64,000 bases of DNA, taken from Chimonanthus salicifolius (taxonomy: Eukaryota > Streptophyta > Magnoliopsida > Laurales > Calycanthaceae). How positions within the stretch are numbered: the stretch's first letter is position 1; every line of letters begins with the position of its first letter. Location of the stretch: NCBI GenBank assembly GCA_013350335.1, contig CM023536.1, positions 41,176,314-41,240,313 of the forward strand, written 5' to 3'. Both the position numbers and the translations under genes were made by a program. Of the stretch, positions 43,211 to 55,424 are shown one piece after another. The notes under the pieces were generated by a model. It was given only the letters and a program-made list of their open reading frames with translations, did not search any database and was not told the DNA's origin.

Positions 43211-45621
43211 TAGAAACAACACGAGAGGAAGGATACGGCAATATGTAGCCTAGAGACTAGGGCACAGTGAAGGGACCTTCTGGTCCTTTGGTCGAGTGCC
43301 TTCCGAGGCCACGATGAGGGCCTCTTGCAGCAGAGGTGTAGTGAGGAAGATAGAGAGAGACATGAGGGAAGATACTCTGAGAGATCTTGGGTCAGGGATT
43401 CCAAATCTTATATCTATGTATTCTTTCTCTATGGATAAAATTTACACTTTCCCGTGGACGTAGGCTAGAGTGTCGAACCACGTATATTTTGTGTTGTTTC
43501 TTTGTGAGTGTGTTGTGAATCTGTGATCGTGTGAGTGGGTTGGGTCTAATCCCTAACAGTGGTATCATGAGCGAAGGTTCCGATTTGGGCTAAAAAAATG
43601 ACAGATTAGGCTGAAAGAGAACATACCACAGGAGGAACAGATGAGGCAATCGCTTGGGGGTTCAGATTTGAGGGCCATGCACGGACAGACCTCTGCATCC
43701 AGTTTGGTGAAGATCAGGTCGATTTGCCTGAGAGCAGGTCCTCTGCTGTGTTGAGAAGAGAAAAAGGCTTAGCAGATCTGGAGGTAAGGGTCCAGATAGG
43801 CAGATCTGAGAAGAGCAACGCCGGTAGTGAGCATCGGCTACAAAGCAACAGCAGAACGCAACAAGGGGCTGTGGATTTCTCTGAAGCATTGCAGAGGTAG
43901 CGACGTTGGAGATCTGAGATCAACACATCGCAGAGGGAAAAACAGAGTTGGTCGACGTGCGACAGCAAGGGCCAGCAGCGAGCAGCAAGCAGAGGCGTGA
44001 CTTTTACAGAGGCAGATCTGTGGTGGAACAAGAAGATCGGCTGCAAACAGGCCTGTCCATCCCAAGGGAGAACCCAACAGTCAGATTTGGGTTCATGAAA
44101 GGGGACAAAATCCAAGACCAGCTCCGCTCTGATCAGGTGCAGATCTTGGACAGAGAGGAGAGGTGGAGCTCGCTCAAATCAAGTGTAGAGGTGTTATCGC
44201 GCCGGAGGAAGAAGAGGCGCCTAGGAGCGTCAGCGTGCAATGGGTTTTGCAGAGCAGAAAAGAATGGATGCCTTTGCAGAGAGACTGAGTGGCCAGCCTG
44301 AGGGGAGCAAGATCCAAAGAAAACGGTGGCAGCAGCCGGGGCTCTGCAGCGCAGGAATACTGAGCATCAAATCCATGTGGGAGTATGAACGGATCCATTT
44401 GGGGATTTCAGTACAGGTGGCGAAAGTGGAAAAGCTATTCGGCGGTTTCACTCGTTTTTGGGGATAAACGAGTGGAAAAGTAAATTTTAAAAAAAGGTTT
44501 GGTGGTATGGAGGACTACCATTTTAGGTGCACCAGAGGGACTACAATTTTGGGTAGTTCGCATGATTACTGTACTGTGTGTTTGGTGATCTACAGGTTTA
44601 CAGTTTCGGGTGATCCCGTAGGACCACGGATTCAGATACTCCTTCAGCAGGAAAAATCAACGGTCAGAATTGTTTTGCAATTTCTGGAGTCATCGAGACT
44701 CGGAATTGAGATATGTCTTCGCCCGTACGATTATGATGAAGAGATCTACACAGTGACTGGTGTGGATTTGGAAAATGAGAGGAAAATTTTTGGAGGAGTC
44801 GGGAGTGGTCAACGACGGTGCAAGTGGACTTGGACGACCAAAATCGAGGTGGAGTCCAGTTGGATTGAACAGTCTTACTCAAGACTCAAGGATCATCCTA
44901 AGGTATGGGATGAGCACATCTCACACAGAGATGTAGATAGATTGTAGTTGCAGGTGGAACTCAGCCGGGAGCAGTCGATGTGCACAGAGGTGCATAGATG
45001 CATATGCAATGGGGGTTAGACGTCTCCGGAGGTTGGTGGATTTCTCACCAATGTGGAGATTGTTGGGTGAGATGGCTCGATTCCACTAAAATAGGGAGCC
45101 CAGATTTTTCTCATTGAAAATAGAAAAGAGATTCTTACTAATCTAGGACTCCTAATTTAGTAGTTGCTAATTTCTACGTGGAGTCGTCTAACAGAGAGGT
45201 AATTGCTATAAGGACTCCTACTCACATGCAAAATTGCTATTACAAACACGGTGGAAATCCTTTATATAAGGACTGGCTTAGAAACACGAGAGGAAGGACA
45301 CGACAATATGTAGCCTAGAGACAGGTCACGGTGAAGGGTCTTCTGGCCTTAAGCCGAGTGCCGTCCGAGGCCACGATGAGGGCCTTTTGTAGCAGAGGTG
45401 TAATGAGGAAGATAGAGAGAGACATGAGGGAAGATACTCTGAGAGATCTTGAGTTAGGGGTTCCAAATCTTGTATCTATGTATTCTTTCTCTATGGATAA
45501 AATTTACACTTTCCAGTGGACATAGGCTAGAGTGCCGAACCACATATGTCTCGTGTTGTTTCTTTGTGAGTGTGTTGTGAATCTGTGATTCGTGTGAGTG
45601 GGTTGGGTCTAATCCCTAACA
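43211..45621 (+). mobile_element. Non-autonomous LTR retrotransposon, 5' LTR truncated
   Basis: The 3' LTR is 45061-45621 (TGTTGGGTGAG to AATCCCTAACA, 561 bp). A 348-bp partial 5' LTR (43211-43558) matches its latter part (ACACGAGAGGAAGG, GCCACGATGAGGGCC, TGTGTTGTGAATCTGTGAT). The primer site TGGTATCATGAGC follows the 5' LTR by one base, so it is on the + strand. The 1.5-kb internal region has no gag or pol domain. The first ~210 bp of the 5' LTR are missing, replaced by unrelated DNA. The 3' LTR abuts the LRR end of the NLR pseudogene, so the event that removed its 5' end may also have removed the rest of the LRRs. Confidence 0.85.
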
Positions 45622-48600
45622 GTTAGATTCAAAATCACAAGGGATTTCATCTGAACAAATTGGCAGGTAATTTCTCCAAAGAAAGATTCTTGCAGTGATA
45701 GATAAGGAGTCCTTGGTTTTGGTTTTCCGACATCTCATTGTCAACTAAAGTAATCCCGCAATTCATTTGTGAAACCCTCTTAGATCCTTTCCATTCATCA
45801 GCTTTTAAAATTTCCATTTGTGCACTAGTTTTCATAAGAAATTTATGTTCACCTCCTGATGCAATCCGTATGACCACGTCTCTAACAACCTCATGCAAAT
45901 TCACACACCCTTCTTTACTTCCATCAAGCAACAAGCAATGGGCCTTGAGATTTTTGACCCATTCATAAATATTATCCCTTGCTTCCTCCAAAGTGTCGAA
46001 GGCTTTTATAAACTCCTCAGCTATCCCATAAAATGTTAAGACATCAACATCGATTTCACAGTCTTCTGGAAATAGGCAACAAAACAAGAAACAGAGCTTG
46101 ATCTCCTCACTTTCTAATCTATCATAACTAAGTTCTAGAGATGAGAACACCTTGTTATCAATTCCTGTAGTCTTTTTCAATTGTGACAATGAATGTCTCC
46201 AAATCCTTAGGCCTTGTCCAACTGTGACAATAGCCAGTGGCAATCCTCCACATTTCTTGGCAACTTCCTGCGCAATGTCGTGCAATTTCGAAGGTCGGCA
46301 ACATCACATACATTTGTTTTGAACAACTTCCACGAATCTTATTCTGATAAAATGTACACTTTAATCGTCTCTTGGCATTTCATCTTGTTGCATACATCTA
46401 TACTTCGAGATGCCAATACAATTTTGTAGCCCTTGTGGTCTTTTCCAATTGAAATCCCTACACTCTGTTGAATATAATTAGAATTAGTATTTAGATTAGG
46501 ATTTAGTTTGTTTTAATCTCTTATTAAAAGATATGGTTATTTTAGAATTAGAAGTTTTAGTATGACTGAAATAACCCTAGGGTAGGCTAGAGGCTATATA
46601 TATGTGTGTAATACTTAATGAGATACAGTTTTCAGTTTCTAACATGGTATCAACCTAGTCCCGATCCTAAGTTTCGGATTTCTCAAAGAGGAGGTCTCTG
46701 CATTCGAGTTATTTTGTCTTCTCTCCCTCTGGCAAACATCTGCTCTGGCAGAGGGAGAGGGAGGGAATCGTTTTGTGTACTTTTTTCCCTATTTATGCTT
46801 CTGCCTTTGTGTTTTGCTTCAGAAGTAGCCCAGATGTTTGTGCTTCCAAATCAGCCCAGATCTTGGATCTGATCCTCCAATCGTTCCTGCACCTAGTTCG
46901 TCCTGCAATTTTAGCAACACCTCTCTGCATCAGGCACTCCATCCAGTAAGACCAGTGACGACTCTCTTGTTTGGATCTCCACCACTGCCCACCGTCTGCA
47001 GCCCTTCAGATCTCAGATAAGGAAAAAAAACAACCGTTTACATATCTGGATCCCCTTTTCTTCTCTGGCTCTATTACATGCTCGCCGTTTTCAGGCGAGG
47101 TGTCCTTACTCATCTTCGCTGTTGTTCGTGTTCTTCAGCCTCTCTCTTGCAGTCTTCCTTTCCCTCAGATCTGGTCACGCCTCTGCATTAGCCCCCTTTG
47201 TTACCACTGTCAGTTCACACGTTTCTTGCACAGACATCACTTGCAAAGCAACCACCTATGTGTTTTTTTTGGTTTTGTGAAACAACAAATCTCCATTGTT
47301 TGTGAAGCGGTGTTTGTAGATCTACCCTTTGCCCCTAGCGTTGTTGCTGTCTCCTCCGCAAACCCCAGCGGTTCATCTCTATTCTTCTGTCAATGCCAAT
47401 GGGCACTAGTCTACACATATCTCGCATCCTTATCTACATCAGCAACGCCCCTTCTTCACCTTTGCAGTGACTAAGCAGCCAGATCTGATTTCAGATCCTT
47501 GCATCGCCATCACTTTCCGCCCAAATCTCGCGTTGATATCTTGTTTTGTTCTCCGCCTTTGCCATTATTCCCAGATTTTGATGCTTGCAATGGAAAACCT
47601 CTGAGATGTAGCCGTTCTCAAGATTTTGGTTTCTCTTGAAAACCCCTTTGCTGTTCTCGATGATGCCCTCTCTGCATCGCCGCTTGGTTGCTATAAGAAT
47701 AAGATTTGGCTTACTACCCCTGCTTCACTCAGCCTAGGACTGCACACCAACGTCTTTCCCACCATTATAACTGCAATCCCTGTTCGATTCTTCGATCAGC
47801 ATCAATTTCACACTTTCACTTGCAGCACCGCCATACACCCCTGATTCGCGGAGGTTTTAAAAAAAAAAGGTTTTGATTACCTTGATTTGTCCCATGCACC
47901 TCCAATTTCTTGTCATCTTTGCTGCCACAATTTGGAAGATTTGATCTTTTGTCCCTTTGCAATTTGCTTGCTTTGTTTGAAAGCAATATCTTTAGTTTTG
48001 TACATTGTGCTATTGAGGCTTTGTTCAAGTTTTGCTATGTTTTGTCTCCCCTTTGTCTTTCTTTTGTCCTTGGACTTTGACCCTTGCAACCATCCTCTTC
48101 TCAACCTCTCCAGCCCCTTTATAGTCCAGTTTTGCATCTGTATTTGTCTCTCTCTTTCGGCAGATTTGATTTTGCACTGGTACCCCGTCTCTCTCTGACT
48201 TTGTCTCTATTTTTCTTTAGATTTGATTTTGCATAGGTGTCTTTTATCTCCTCTGCTTGCAGCCACATTTTGGAGGATTTGGTTTCTTGTTTTCTTTGGA
48301 TTTTGCAGCCTTCTTGCACTTTGGTGTTTTGTTTTTTGGAATTGAAAGTGGCATTAGTATTGGCGACATTGGCATTGGCATTGGTTCTTGGCAATCGTGA
48401 TTTTGGGCATTTTCTTTAGGTTGTTTGGGCAACAAGTGGAAAGAGGGAGAGTTGGAGTAAGTTCGGCATTGGTTTTATAACTTGTAGCATACGTGGAACA
48501 TTGGTTCAATTTTGACTTCGTCAGCACGTCTTCACCCTTGATTTGCTTCTGCTCCACTAGATTGCACCAGTCGACACTTGGTTTATCTAGTTATTAGTTT

Positions 48601-49670
48601 TTTGTTTTAGTTCAATAATTGTAAACTCAAAGTGGTGAACCCACTTGAGTTTAAGGGGGAATGTTGAATATAATTAGAATTAGTATTTATATTATGATTT
48701 AGTTTGTCTTAATCTCTTATTAAGAGATGTGGTTGTTTTAGAATTAAAAGTTTTAGTATGACTAAAATAGCTATAGGGTCAGCTAGAAGTTATATATATG
48801 TGTGTAATACTCCTCAGTGAAATATAATTTTCAGTTTCTAACACACCCAACTCCAATTCTTTCCATAAATCATCTAAGATTAGAAGGATATTTGTCTCCT
48901 GCTTCAATCTGCTGAACAACTTGGCTTTTCTTTTGAGTTGATGTCCTTTCTTCTAGTTTCATACCTAAATTTTCAGCTATATCATCTTGGATTTCTTCCA
49001 CAGAATTCTGTGACACTGTCACCATTATTACAACTTCAAAAAGCTTCTCTTTACTCACTTGATTGCCTACTTCTTTCACAAGGGTAGTCTTTCCTATACT
49101 TCACATTCAATAGACTCCAATGATGCTAATGTTGTCCTCTTTTAAGGCCTCCAAGATTTGCTTCATTATTGATCTTGTTGATTCGTTGGCTTCAAAATCT
49201 CCACGAGGGACTTGATCAAAGGTTGCAGGAAGTGGACGGACTCCAACAGAAGCAACAGAACTAAACTTCCCTCCTTCATTATGGAGATTTTTCACATCAT
49301 TGATCTTTGTATTCACCTCTTTATCTAAATGGTAGTGGGATCTACTATTAGAATGCCATCCTTTCAAACATTTCATATTCTTCTTATCCCCATTAGTCAT
49401 TTCCTTCACACTAGCTTCAATTTCTTCTACTCTTGTCATCTAGCGTTGCAGAACTAGATTGGTATCATCTCCATTACTACGAGCTTCGTCTACCGATCGT
49501 TGCAAATGTTCTCTCAATGGACTCAACTTATCTTCAACTTCATTTGTAAGTTCTTCTACATATCTCTTGCACTGATTAAGATAGCAGATGTGGCATTTAA
49601 AGAAAATATACAAATCCTCCCCAACTTTCATAATAAAAGAATTACACAATGTAATCAAACACTCTGTCAT
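45622..49670 (-). pseudogene. CC-NB-LRR (NLR) resistance gene pseudogene
   Basis: Order on the minus strand: coiled-coil start MTECLITLCNSF (49670) with VEELTNEVEDKLSPLREHL; linker MTRVEEIEASVKEM; P-loop region at about 49110-49083; VTVSQNSVEEIQDDIAE; kinase-2 ILLILDDLWKELELG in another frame (about 48890-48850); then, after the inserted element, KIVLASRS, GGLPLAIVTVGQGL, FSSLELSYDRLE, CFLFCCLFPED and LHEVVRDV; then a first LRR LPANLFR. Breaks: Trp-to-stop at 49440-49442, two TGA codons in the P-loop (49107-49109, 49101-49103), a stop after ILSE (about 46345), and frameshifts before kinase-2, before LHDIAQ and after LPANLFR. The LRRs end at 45622. These proteins normally sense pathogen effectors in the cytosol; this copy cannot. 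Confidence 0.93.
46466..48843 (+). mobile_element. Non-coding LTR retrotransposon inserted in the NLR pseudogene
   Basis: The LTRs at 46466-46644 and 48662-48843 (about 180 bp) share TGTTGAATATAATTAGAATT, TTTAGTATGACT, TATATATATGTGTGTAATAC and TTTTCAGTTTCTAACA. The primer site TGGTATCAACC touches the 5' LTR; the purine tract TTTAAGGGGGAA precedes the 3' LTR. Flanks CACTC (46461-46465) and CACCC (48844-48848) are a 5-bp target duplication with one change. The NLR reading continues across the insertion from ELGV to GISIGKDHKG. The 2.0-kb internal region is pyrimidine-rich with no gag or pol; its longest frame, 46971-47474, shows no known domain. Confidence 0.9.
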
Positions 49671-49765
49671 TTTCAAATAGATGAAGGTACCTAGAAATAC
49701 CCAAATTGGAAAAAAAAAAAAAAAGCAGACATTAATGACTATAAAAAGTCTTAAAACTATCCACA

Positions 49766-49923
49766 TGTGTGTAGCTAAACTGGTTGCCTCCCGCTTCAAG
49801 AAGCAGGAGGTTGTGGGTTTGAGCCTCCATGGCTTTACGTTTAGTGTGCTCTAGGGGTAGTTGGCTCACCCGTGGTTGTCATGCCTTGCCCCTCGGGCCC
49901 ATTAACGTAAGATAATTTTTTTT
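49766..49923 (+). mobile_element. tRNA-derived SINE with poly-T tail
   Basis: A pol III A-box TAGCTAAACTGG (49772-49783) and a B-box-like GGTTTGAGCC (49816-49825) lie about 33 bp apart, as in tRNA-derived SINEs. A ~90-bp unrelated tail follows and ends in AAGATAATTTTTTTTT. The overall look fits plant SINEs that end in T-runs. The anticodon stem is not a good tRNA fold, so it is not a tRNA gene. It lies just upstream of the NLR pseudogene start. Confidence 0.7.
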
Positions 49924-49989
49924 TTCTAACAATGAGCCATTGCGGAAAATCATAATTATACATGGACTTAATCATTTCATATGATCAAA

Positions 49990-52900
49990 GTTTGGACATG
50001 ACATTTGACAACTTCAGATCCAGTTATACACAGCCGGTAAGAATCTCAGACAGATGAAGGGGTCACCATGGACCCGTTTAAGACCCAAAATCTAGACAGA
50101 TTCTACCTCGACGCATAGATATGGATATACTACTAACCAACATGTAGTTTATAACTTACCTCTTATGAAGTCCAGTAAAAAATGTCACACATGATCTACC
50201 CAAATATTCGTCATAACTCAATCTCATCTACATCAGAATCTCACATAAGAAAACAAAGTAGAATTTATTACATTTCTACAGTGCCTCAACTGACACAATA
50301 AATTGCTTATTACATAGCATGTTCATACAGGCAGTATGTAAAAGCATCAAGTAGATAAATATGAAATCCCAATAGCGGGGATAATAGTTAGAGGCTTTAC
50401 ACCCCTACTACACGTGCGGACCATCAAGTCCATCTTCCAAGTTCCCTGAAACATAAGGGATGTGAGCTCTACTAGCCCAGCAAAGAGAAAACAAAAGATA
50501 ATATAGCAGATTATCAACTCATAAAGATATTTAAACAAATAACAATTTAATCACTCAGAAATCATGTAGTTTTATATGAGAACGACGTCTACATAGCAAA
50601 CCTACAATGCAAGCTCTTTCTTTCCTCCAAAATTATACCTCCGCCAAACGGCGTGTACGGCTCTTGCCTAGCCGTGATAGATACGTTTCCTACATAGTAG
50701 GCAAATTCATACTCAGTGTTTCACACAGTCCGTACATACTCCTCATACCAGTGCCCTCCACGAGCTAGGTACTTCATACAGCAGTATAAAGTATTTTGAT
50801 ATGCACAATACACAAATCAGATATGCACATCAAATATGTGGATTAAACATAGTTGTCAACCCAAATAAACATCTCTCACAAATATGGTCATAATAACCTC
50901 ACTCAGCTAAAATGAATTTCTAAGCCTTCTCGCATAGAATCATATCACATATATCAGCAATCAATAATTAACTATACTATGTTAGGAAACTAAACACAGA
51001 TTAAAAAGTCCATCAATGGGTTATAAATTACAACACATAAGTGTTATCGTTTTCTCCAGCCGAATACGTCTACCCTATACTCATTTTTTACCTCGTACGA
51101 TAATTATTCTACAATACACAGTTATATACACAAACACGTCTTCCCATCGGAATTGCGGTTGGATAATGATCTATCTTTAAATCTCCAACGATACCAGTCA
51201 ATCTCTAGGAATAAGTGGGTTCCGTTCTTCGTTTTAGAATGGCTAGACCTCGACTCCCGTACACTCTATTGTTCATGTTTCATATGTAGAAACAATCATT
51301 TCATTCCATTACATGTGAACAGTGTAGGTATTGCATTCTGGTCCGATCACACTCTTTCCGTCAGTAAAATGACCACGGATATCCACTCATTACCGTTGGA
51401 CTTAACAGTACAAGCAATATTGTATTGAATGCAAAATGTAATACACTTTAATAAAATATATATTATGGTTGAATCTCTTCACCTTTGGTTGGAGAGAGTT
51501 TTTCAATAATCTGTTTAAAACGTAGAACAATGTAAATTCAACGTATAATAACACCACATAGTCATAATATATACTCCTAAGTGTTTAAAATATCATGACA
51601 ACACATTTATGGACTTTTTTGCAATTTTGTAAAAATTACAATTTTGCCACTGAGTTCAATACGGACTAAAAATAAACTCACAAATGGTCTATAAGTATTT
51701 TTAAGCCAAAGCAACATAAAATTCATTTTTGAAACTTTTTCAAAAATTACGTTTTTGTCTCCAATAATATCCAATATTACTAAAATGCCACTGGTACTGT
51801 TCACAAAAATTAAGAAAATGTCATTAGTTCACTATTCCGAAAAACTACGAAACTGTCATCAGTTCAAAATTGCGAAAATGTAATCACTTCACTGTTCGAG
51901 AAAATTATAAAAATGTCATCAGTTCAAAATTATGATTTTGCCACTGGTTCAAAACGCTGGACAGTTTTCCAAATTTGTTTCTATTTTCTTGTTCAATTTT
52001 TCCAGAACAACCCGTAATGAATTTTTCAGTGAAATTTTAAACAAAGTTTCCTCTTACAAAGGTCTACAATAAAAAATATTAACCGGGATAAAATATTCTC
52101 CAGATGCTTCAGAAAAAATCGAGAAAGTGGGTTCTTAAAGACTATTAAAAAAAAAATGCTAGTTTTCCAATTTCTGAGCATAGGTTTTCTCTGGTTCATT
52201 TCTCAAAATCTACATAGTATTTTTCTATCAAAACTTAGACATAGTTTCTACTAAAATTTATCTATAATTTGATGGAAATTAACTTCAAAGAAATATTTAC
52301 AGATGATAGCTAAAATTCCACTATAACAGGGATGTTTGATACGCTTTTGAAAAACGTGGGAAATGCTTTCGAAAATGATGAGTTTATTTTAAAACCTTAA
52401 GCCACTATTTATAGGCTTTCAAAACCAACCTCTAATGAATCCCATCCACTTATCTTTGGATGAGGTGGATGATGACTCACAAGCAAAACCTCAACTTTAT
52501 TCTCTTTTTCATTTTTCAAAGAAGATAGAAAATTCCAACTTTCTTCTTAAATATCTACTTTGATCTTATCCACTTCTAGATTAGATTTTTAAAACGAATA
52601 GGGTTTAGAGAAAATTTGACAAAATCCGATACTGCTATCGCGTTGAGAACGCGGGTTTTAACTAGGTTGGTTAACAAGATTTTCATTTCGTTAAGTGAAA
52701 ATCCCCAATTTTTACAAAAATAATGTTTCACCAAAAATCGGTGGTCTAAGTTTCACCAATCTCATTTTCTAATGTGTTAAGTCCTCAAATCAATTTTCTA
52801 AAAATACCAAAAGTTTACTTGAAACATAGATTAACTATGATCTAAGTTTACTAATTTTTGGAATATGGGGTATCTATCAAACTGGGGTATTTAGATAAAT

Positions 52901-53268
52901 CACGGCTAAGAGTCGTATTTCAGTTAAAAGTCAGAAAATTCCATAAATACTGCTGCATAGAGCACCAAATATGTAGAGTGTGTGAAATTCTTGATTTCCA
53001 AATTGGACATTTGAGTGGTCATGTTGGCTCTGATAGTTTTAAAGACACTATTAATGATTTTTCAAATAAAACAAAGGACATTAGAAATATCCAAAATGCT
53101 TTCCGAACCTTATCGGACTGGATCACTGATCAAACAAGCTCCAATTGGGTCATATAATACCTTTTCAGGAAGCTTCCTCCGTATTCTATCATATTAATCA
53201 GTCACAAAGCCGAGTTAACAGTCCTAAAATTTTGTCATTTTTTCTAATTAAGGGTTGGGTTATTATAG
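49990..53268 (-). mobile_element. Long reverse-oriented LTR-like block (Gypsy-type)
   Basis: The right edge reads AAGGGTTGGGTTATTATA (to about 53268). Its complement TATAATAACCCAACCC resembles the start of the solo LTR at 1641. Internal minus-strand text CTGGGCTAGTAGAGCTCACA (about 50490-50470) parallels CTGGGCTAGTTAGCTCACA at 4345 in that LTR. So this is probably an LTR of the same superfamily on the opposite strand, about 3.3 kb. The left edge and target duplication were not found. No coding sequence. Confidence 0.55.
51780..51960. repeat. Degenerate ~35-bp minisatellite
   Basis: Units built on AAAATGTCATCAGTTCAAAATT and CACTGTTC/GAGAAAATTA recur five or so times across 180 bp inside the LTR-like block. 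They resemble the minisatellites in the LTR remnant at 474-1467 in style, not in sequence. Confidence 0.6.
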
Positions 53269-53419
53269 TAAAGGTTTTACGCTGGGTATCCCGTGGTTTC
53301 CCACACGTAAATTCAAAAAAAAAGAAAAAACTATTAATACTCTAATTCTAAAAACAAGTCTAGAATATAAATGACTATAAGAAATTTAGGGAATTCTGAG
53401 AAATTCTAGAATATAAAGG

Positions 53420-55126
53420 AATTTCATTTACATCTTAATATTATTGAGCATTATCACATTTATTTTGTTTTTATTTCCACAATTTATACATTTATTTGAG
53501 TTTTATTTAATTGAGATTGATTTACATATATTTTTGTTTCAGATAATTAAAATAAGTGGATTTAACAGATTTAGTCCCCGAGCCAAATCCCGAGTCGAAT
53601 TGTGAGCCGATGCCGAGCCGAGTCAACAAATTGAGTGAAAGCTGAGTCAAATATCAGTGTCGTTAGAGCAAATGAATTGATTGCAAAGAAGGTTGAAAAT
53701 TGCACAAGGAAAGAAACAGATAAATGAACGGGCAGGAGAAGATCTTGTGCTGAAACATAGGAATGGAAAGTCAGCTAGAAATTCAATTGGTAGGTGAGAA
53801 AGTTGCTGCCCTTGCTGAGATTTTGTTCGTTTACAAAAAGGAGAAGCACAAAAAAGTAAAGGTGGGTGCTAGCAGCAAGATTTAGAAGAAGAGTAAAGAT
53901 TTTTTTAACCGTTGGGACTCTGGGATCTTCTCTACAAATGGGGTTGAGCATATGGAGGAAAGGAGGGAATCTCTTCATTGGGGGAGCATCGGGCTAGAGA
54001 TTTTGGGGGTTCTCTGTGACAGAAAGAATTCTCTTTTCCTTTCTTTATTTTTCCTCTTCTTTCTGTCGCTCCTTTTCTTCTCAGAACCAGCAGTATCAGC
54101 GGTGACACAAACCATAACAGAGAGGCAGTGAGAAAAATTGAGCTGGAGGTGGATCGGTGGTGCAGAGTTGAGAGAGAGGCTCAGGCAAACAAAAAAAAGG
54201 GCAGCAGCTATTTTTTCAGCCCTTTTTTTTTTCTTCTTTTCGTTTCTGTCAAGAAATTTGAATTAATTTCTTTTATGATTTTATTTCAGCCAGGATTTGA
54301 TTTAAACATAGACTTTAAAGTTTAATTAAGATATTTAGCAGTATTTCATTATGTGCTTTATTTAGTATAAGACCATTTAGTTTTGATTTGTTTTAGCATC
54401 GTCTTGACCTCTATTTGTGTGTTTAATTAATTAATGTCATCCATCATTATCATGGTCGGCTAAAATTACATACTAAGGCTAAGTGTGAAGTTAAATTATT
54501 TACGGGGTTATTTTAAATCAACATCTATGATATTAATGTGAGTTTCATTTAATTGAATGGTTTAATATATCTCAAATATTTATTATAAATCGAATTATTT
54601 TCCTTGATTTATTGTAGTTTTCGAACAAAGTAAATACTTGGATAAATGTATGGTATTTGTAATAAACTTTCAAAGGCCTATCTATGTCTATATATCTTTC
54701 TTGATTTTTTGTGATTTCTGGATACAGTAAATGCTTGACAAATCCCTGTGACATGTGATATGTAATTAATATTTCTTAACTATCAATTATTTGAACGAAA
54801 CATTTGAAGTTTATTATTGATTTAAATGCCCCATCTTCCAGTGAAATAGAATCATCATTCGAATCTCATTGAGACAAGTTGATGAGAAATAGTGCTATAA
54901 ATTATTAAATGGATCCCCAACACCTTAGTGAATTTTTATTATTGTTTTTAAAATCACCAACTTTGCTCCATACTCTTGTGTTGAAATTATCAAAATCCAA
55001 TTTTAATTCTTTTCTTTTTAAATAGTGTTCTTAATACCTTCAGTCCCTATGGATTCGACCTCGGACACACCGAGTATTTTACTACTTTGCTACCTGCGCT
55101 TAGGTTTACACTTTTAAAGTGGTAGC
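53420..55126 (+). repeat. 5' LTR of the Athila-type element
   Basis: 1.7 kb, matching 61272-62982 nearly end to end. The 5' edge is frayed: about 17 bases that begin the other LTR are absent. The pentamer AAAGG before it is close to AAAGA after the 3' LTR, a possible target duplication. Confidence 0.85.
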
Positions 55127-55131
55127 AAGTT

Positions 55132-55152
55132 TTTGGCGCCGTTGCCGGGGAT
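55132..55152 (+). promoter_or_regulatory. Primer binding site, tRNA-Asp type
   Basis: TTTTGGCGCCGTTGCCGGGG lies six bases after the 5' LTR. Its GGCGCCGTTGCCGGGG core is the standard site of Athila/Tat Gypsy elements. Confidence 0.88.
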
Positions 55153-55424
55153 TGTAATGGCTTTACGAATACAAAAAAAAAAAAAAAAATTTGAAATTAA
55201 AAAAAAAAAGGTTCGTTCTTTAATTTTTTTTTTTAATTGCTACTAATTTTTTTGCCTTCTTGTTTACGTGATTTTATTTTGGATTCTTGCGCATCTGGTA
55301 AATTCGTTCTTTATCTCATTCTTTTTTTTTCGTTATTTTAGTTACATTATTTTCTTTGTTGGATGTCCTCGTGGCAATAAGACGAAACAAATTGCCTTAA
55401 AAAGTTGATTTTATTGCTGAAGAC

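Noticed and set aside
44507..44947. 146-residue ORF inside the non-autonomous LTR element
   Set aside because: No recognisable motif, no support from a second frame or homologue; likely chance in the internal region.
46971..47474. 167-residue ORF in the LTR element that splits the NLR pseudogene
   Set aside because: Low-complexity Cys/Ser/Leu/Phe composition from a pyrimidine-rich region; no gag or pol features.
49766..49840. A functional tRNA gene
   Set aside because: A- and B-box-like sequences are present but acceptor and anticodon stems do not pair; a T-tailed SINE fits better.
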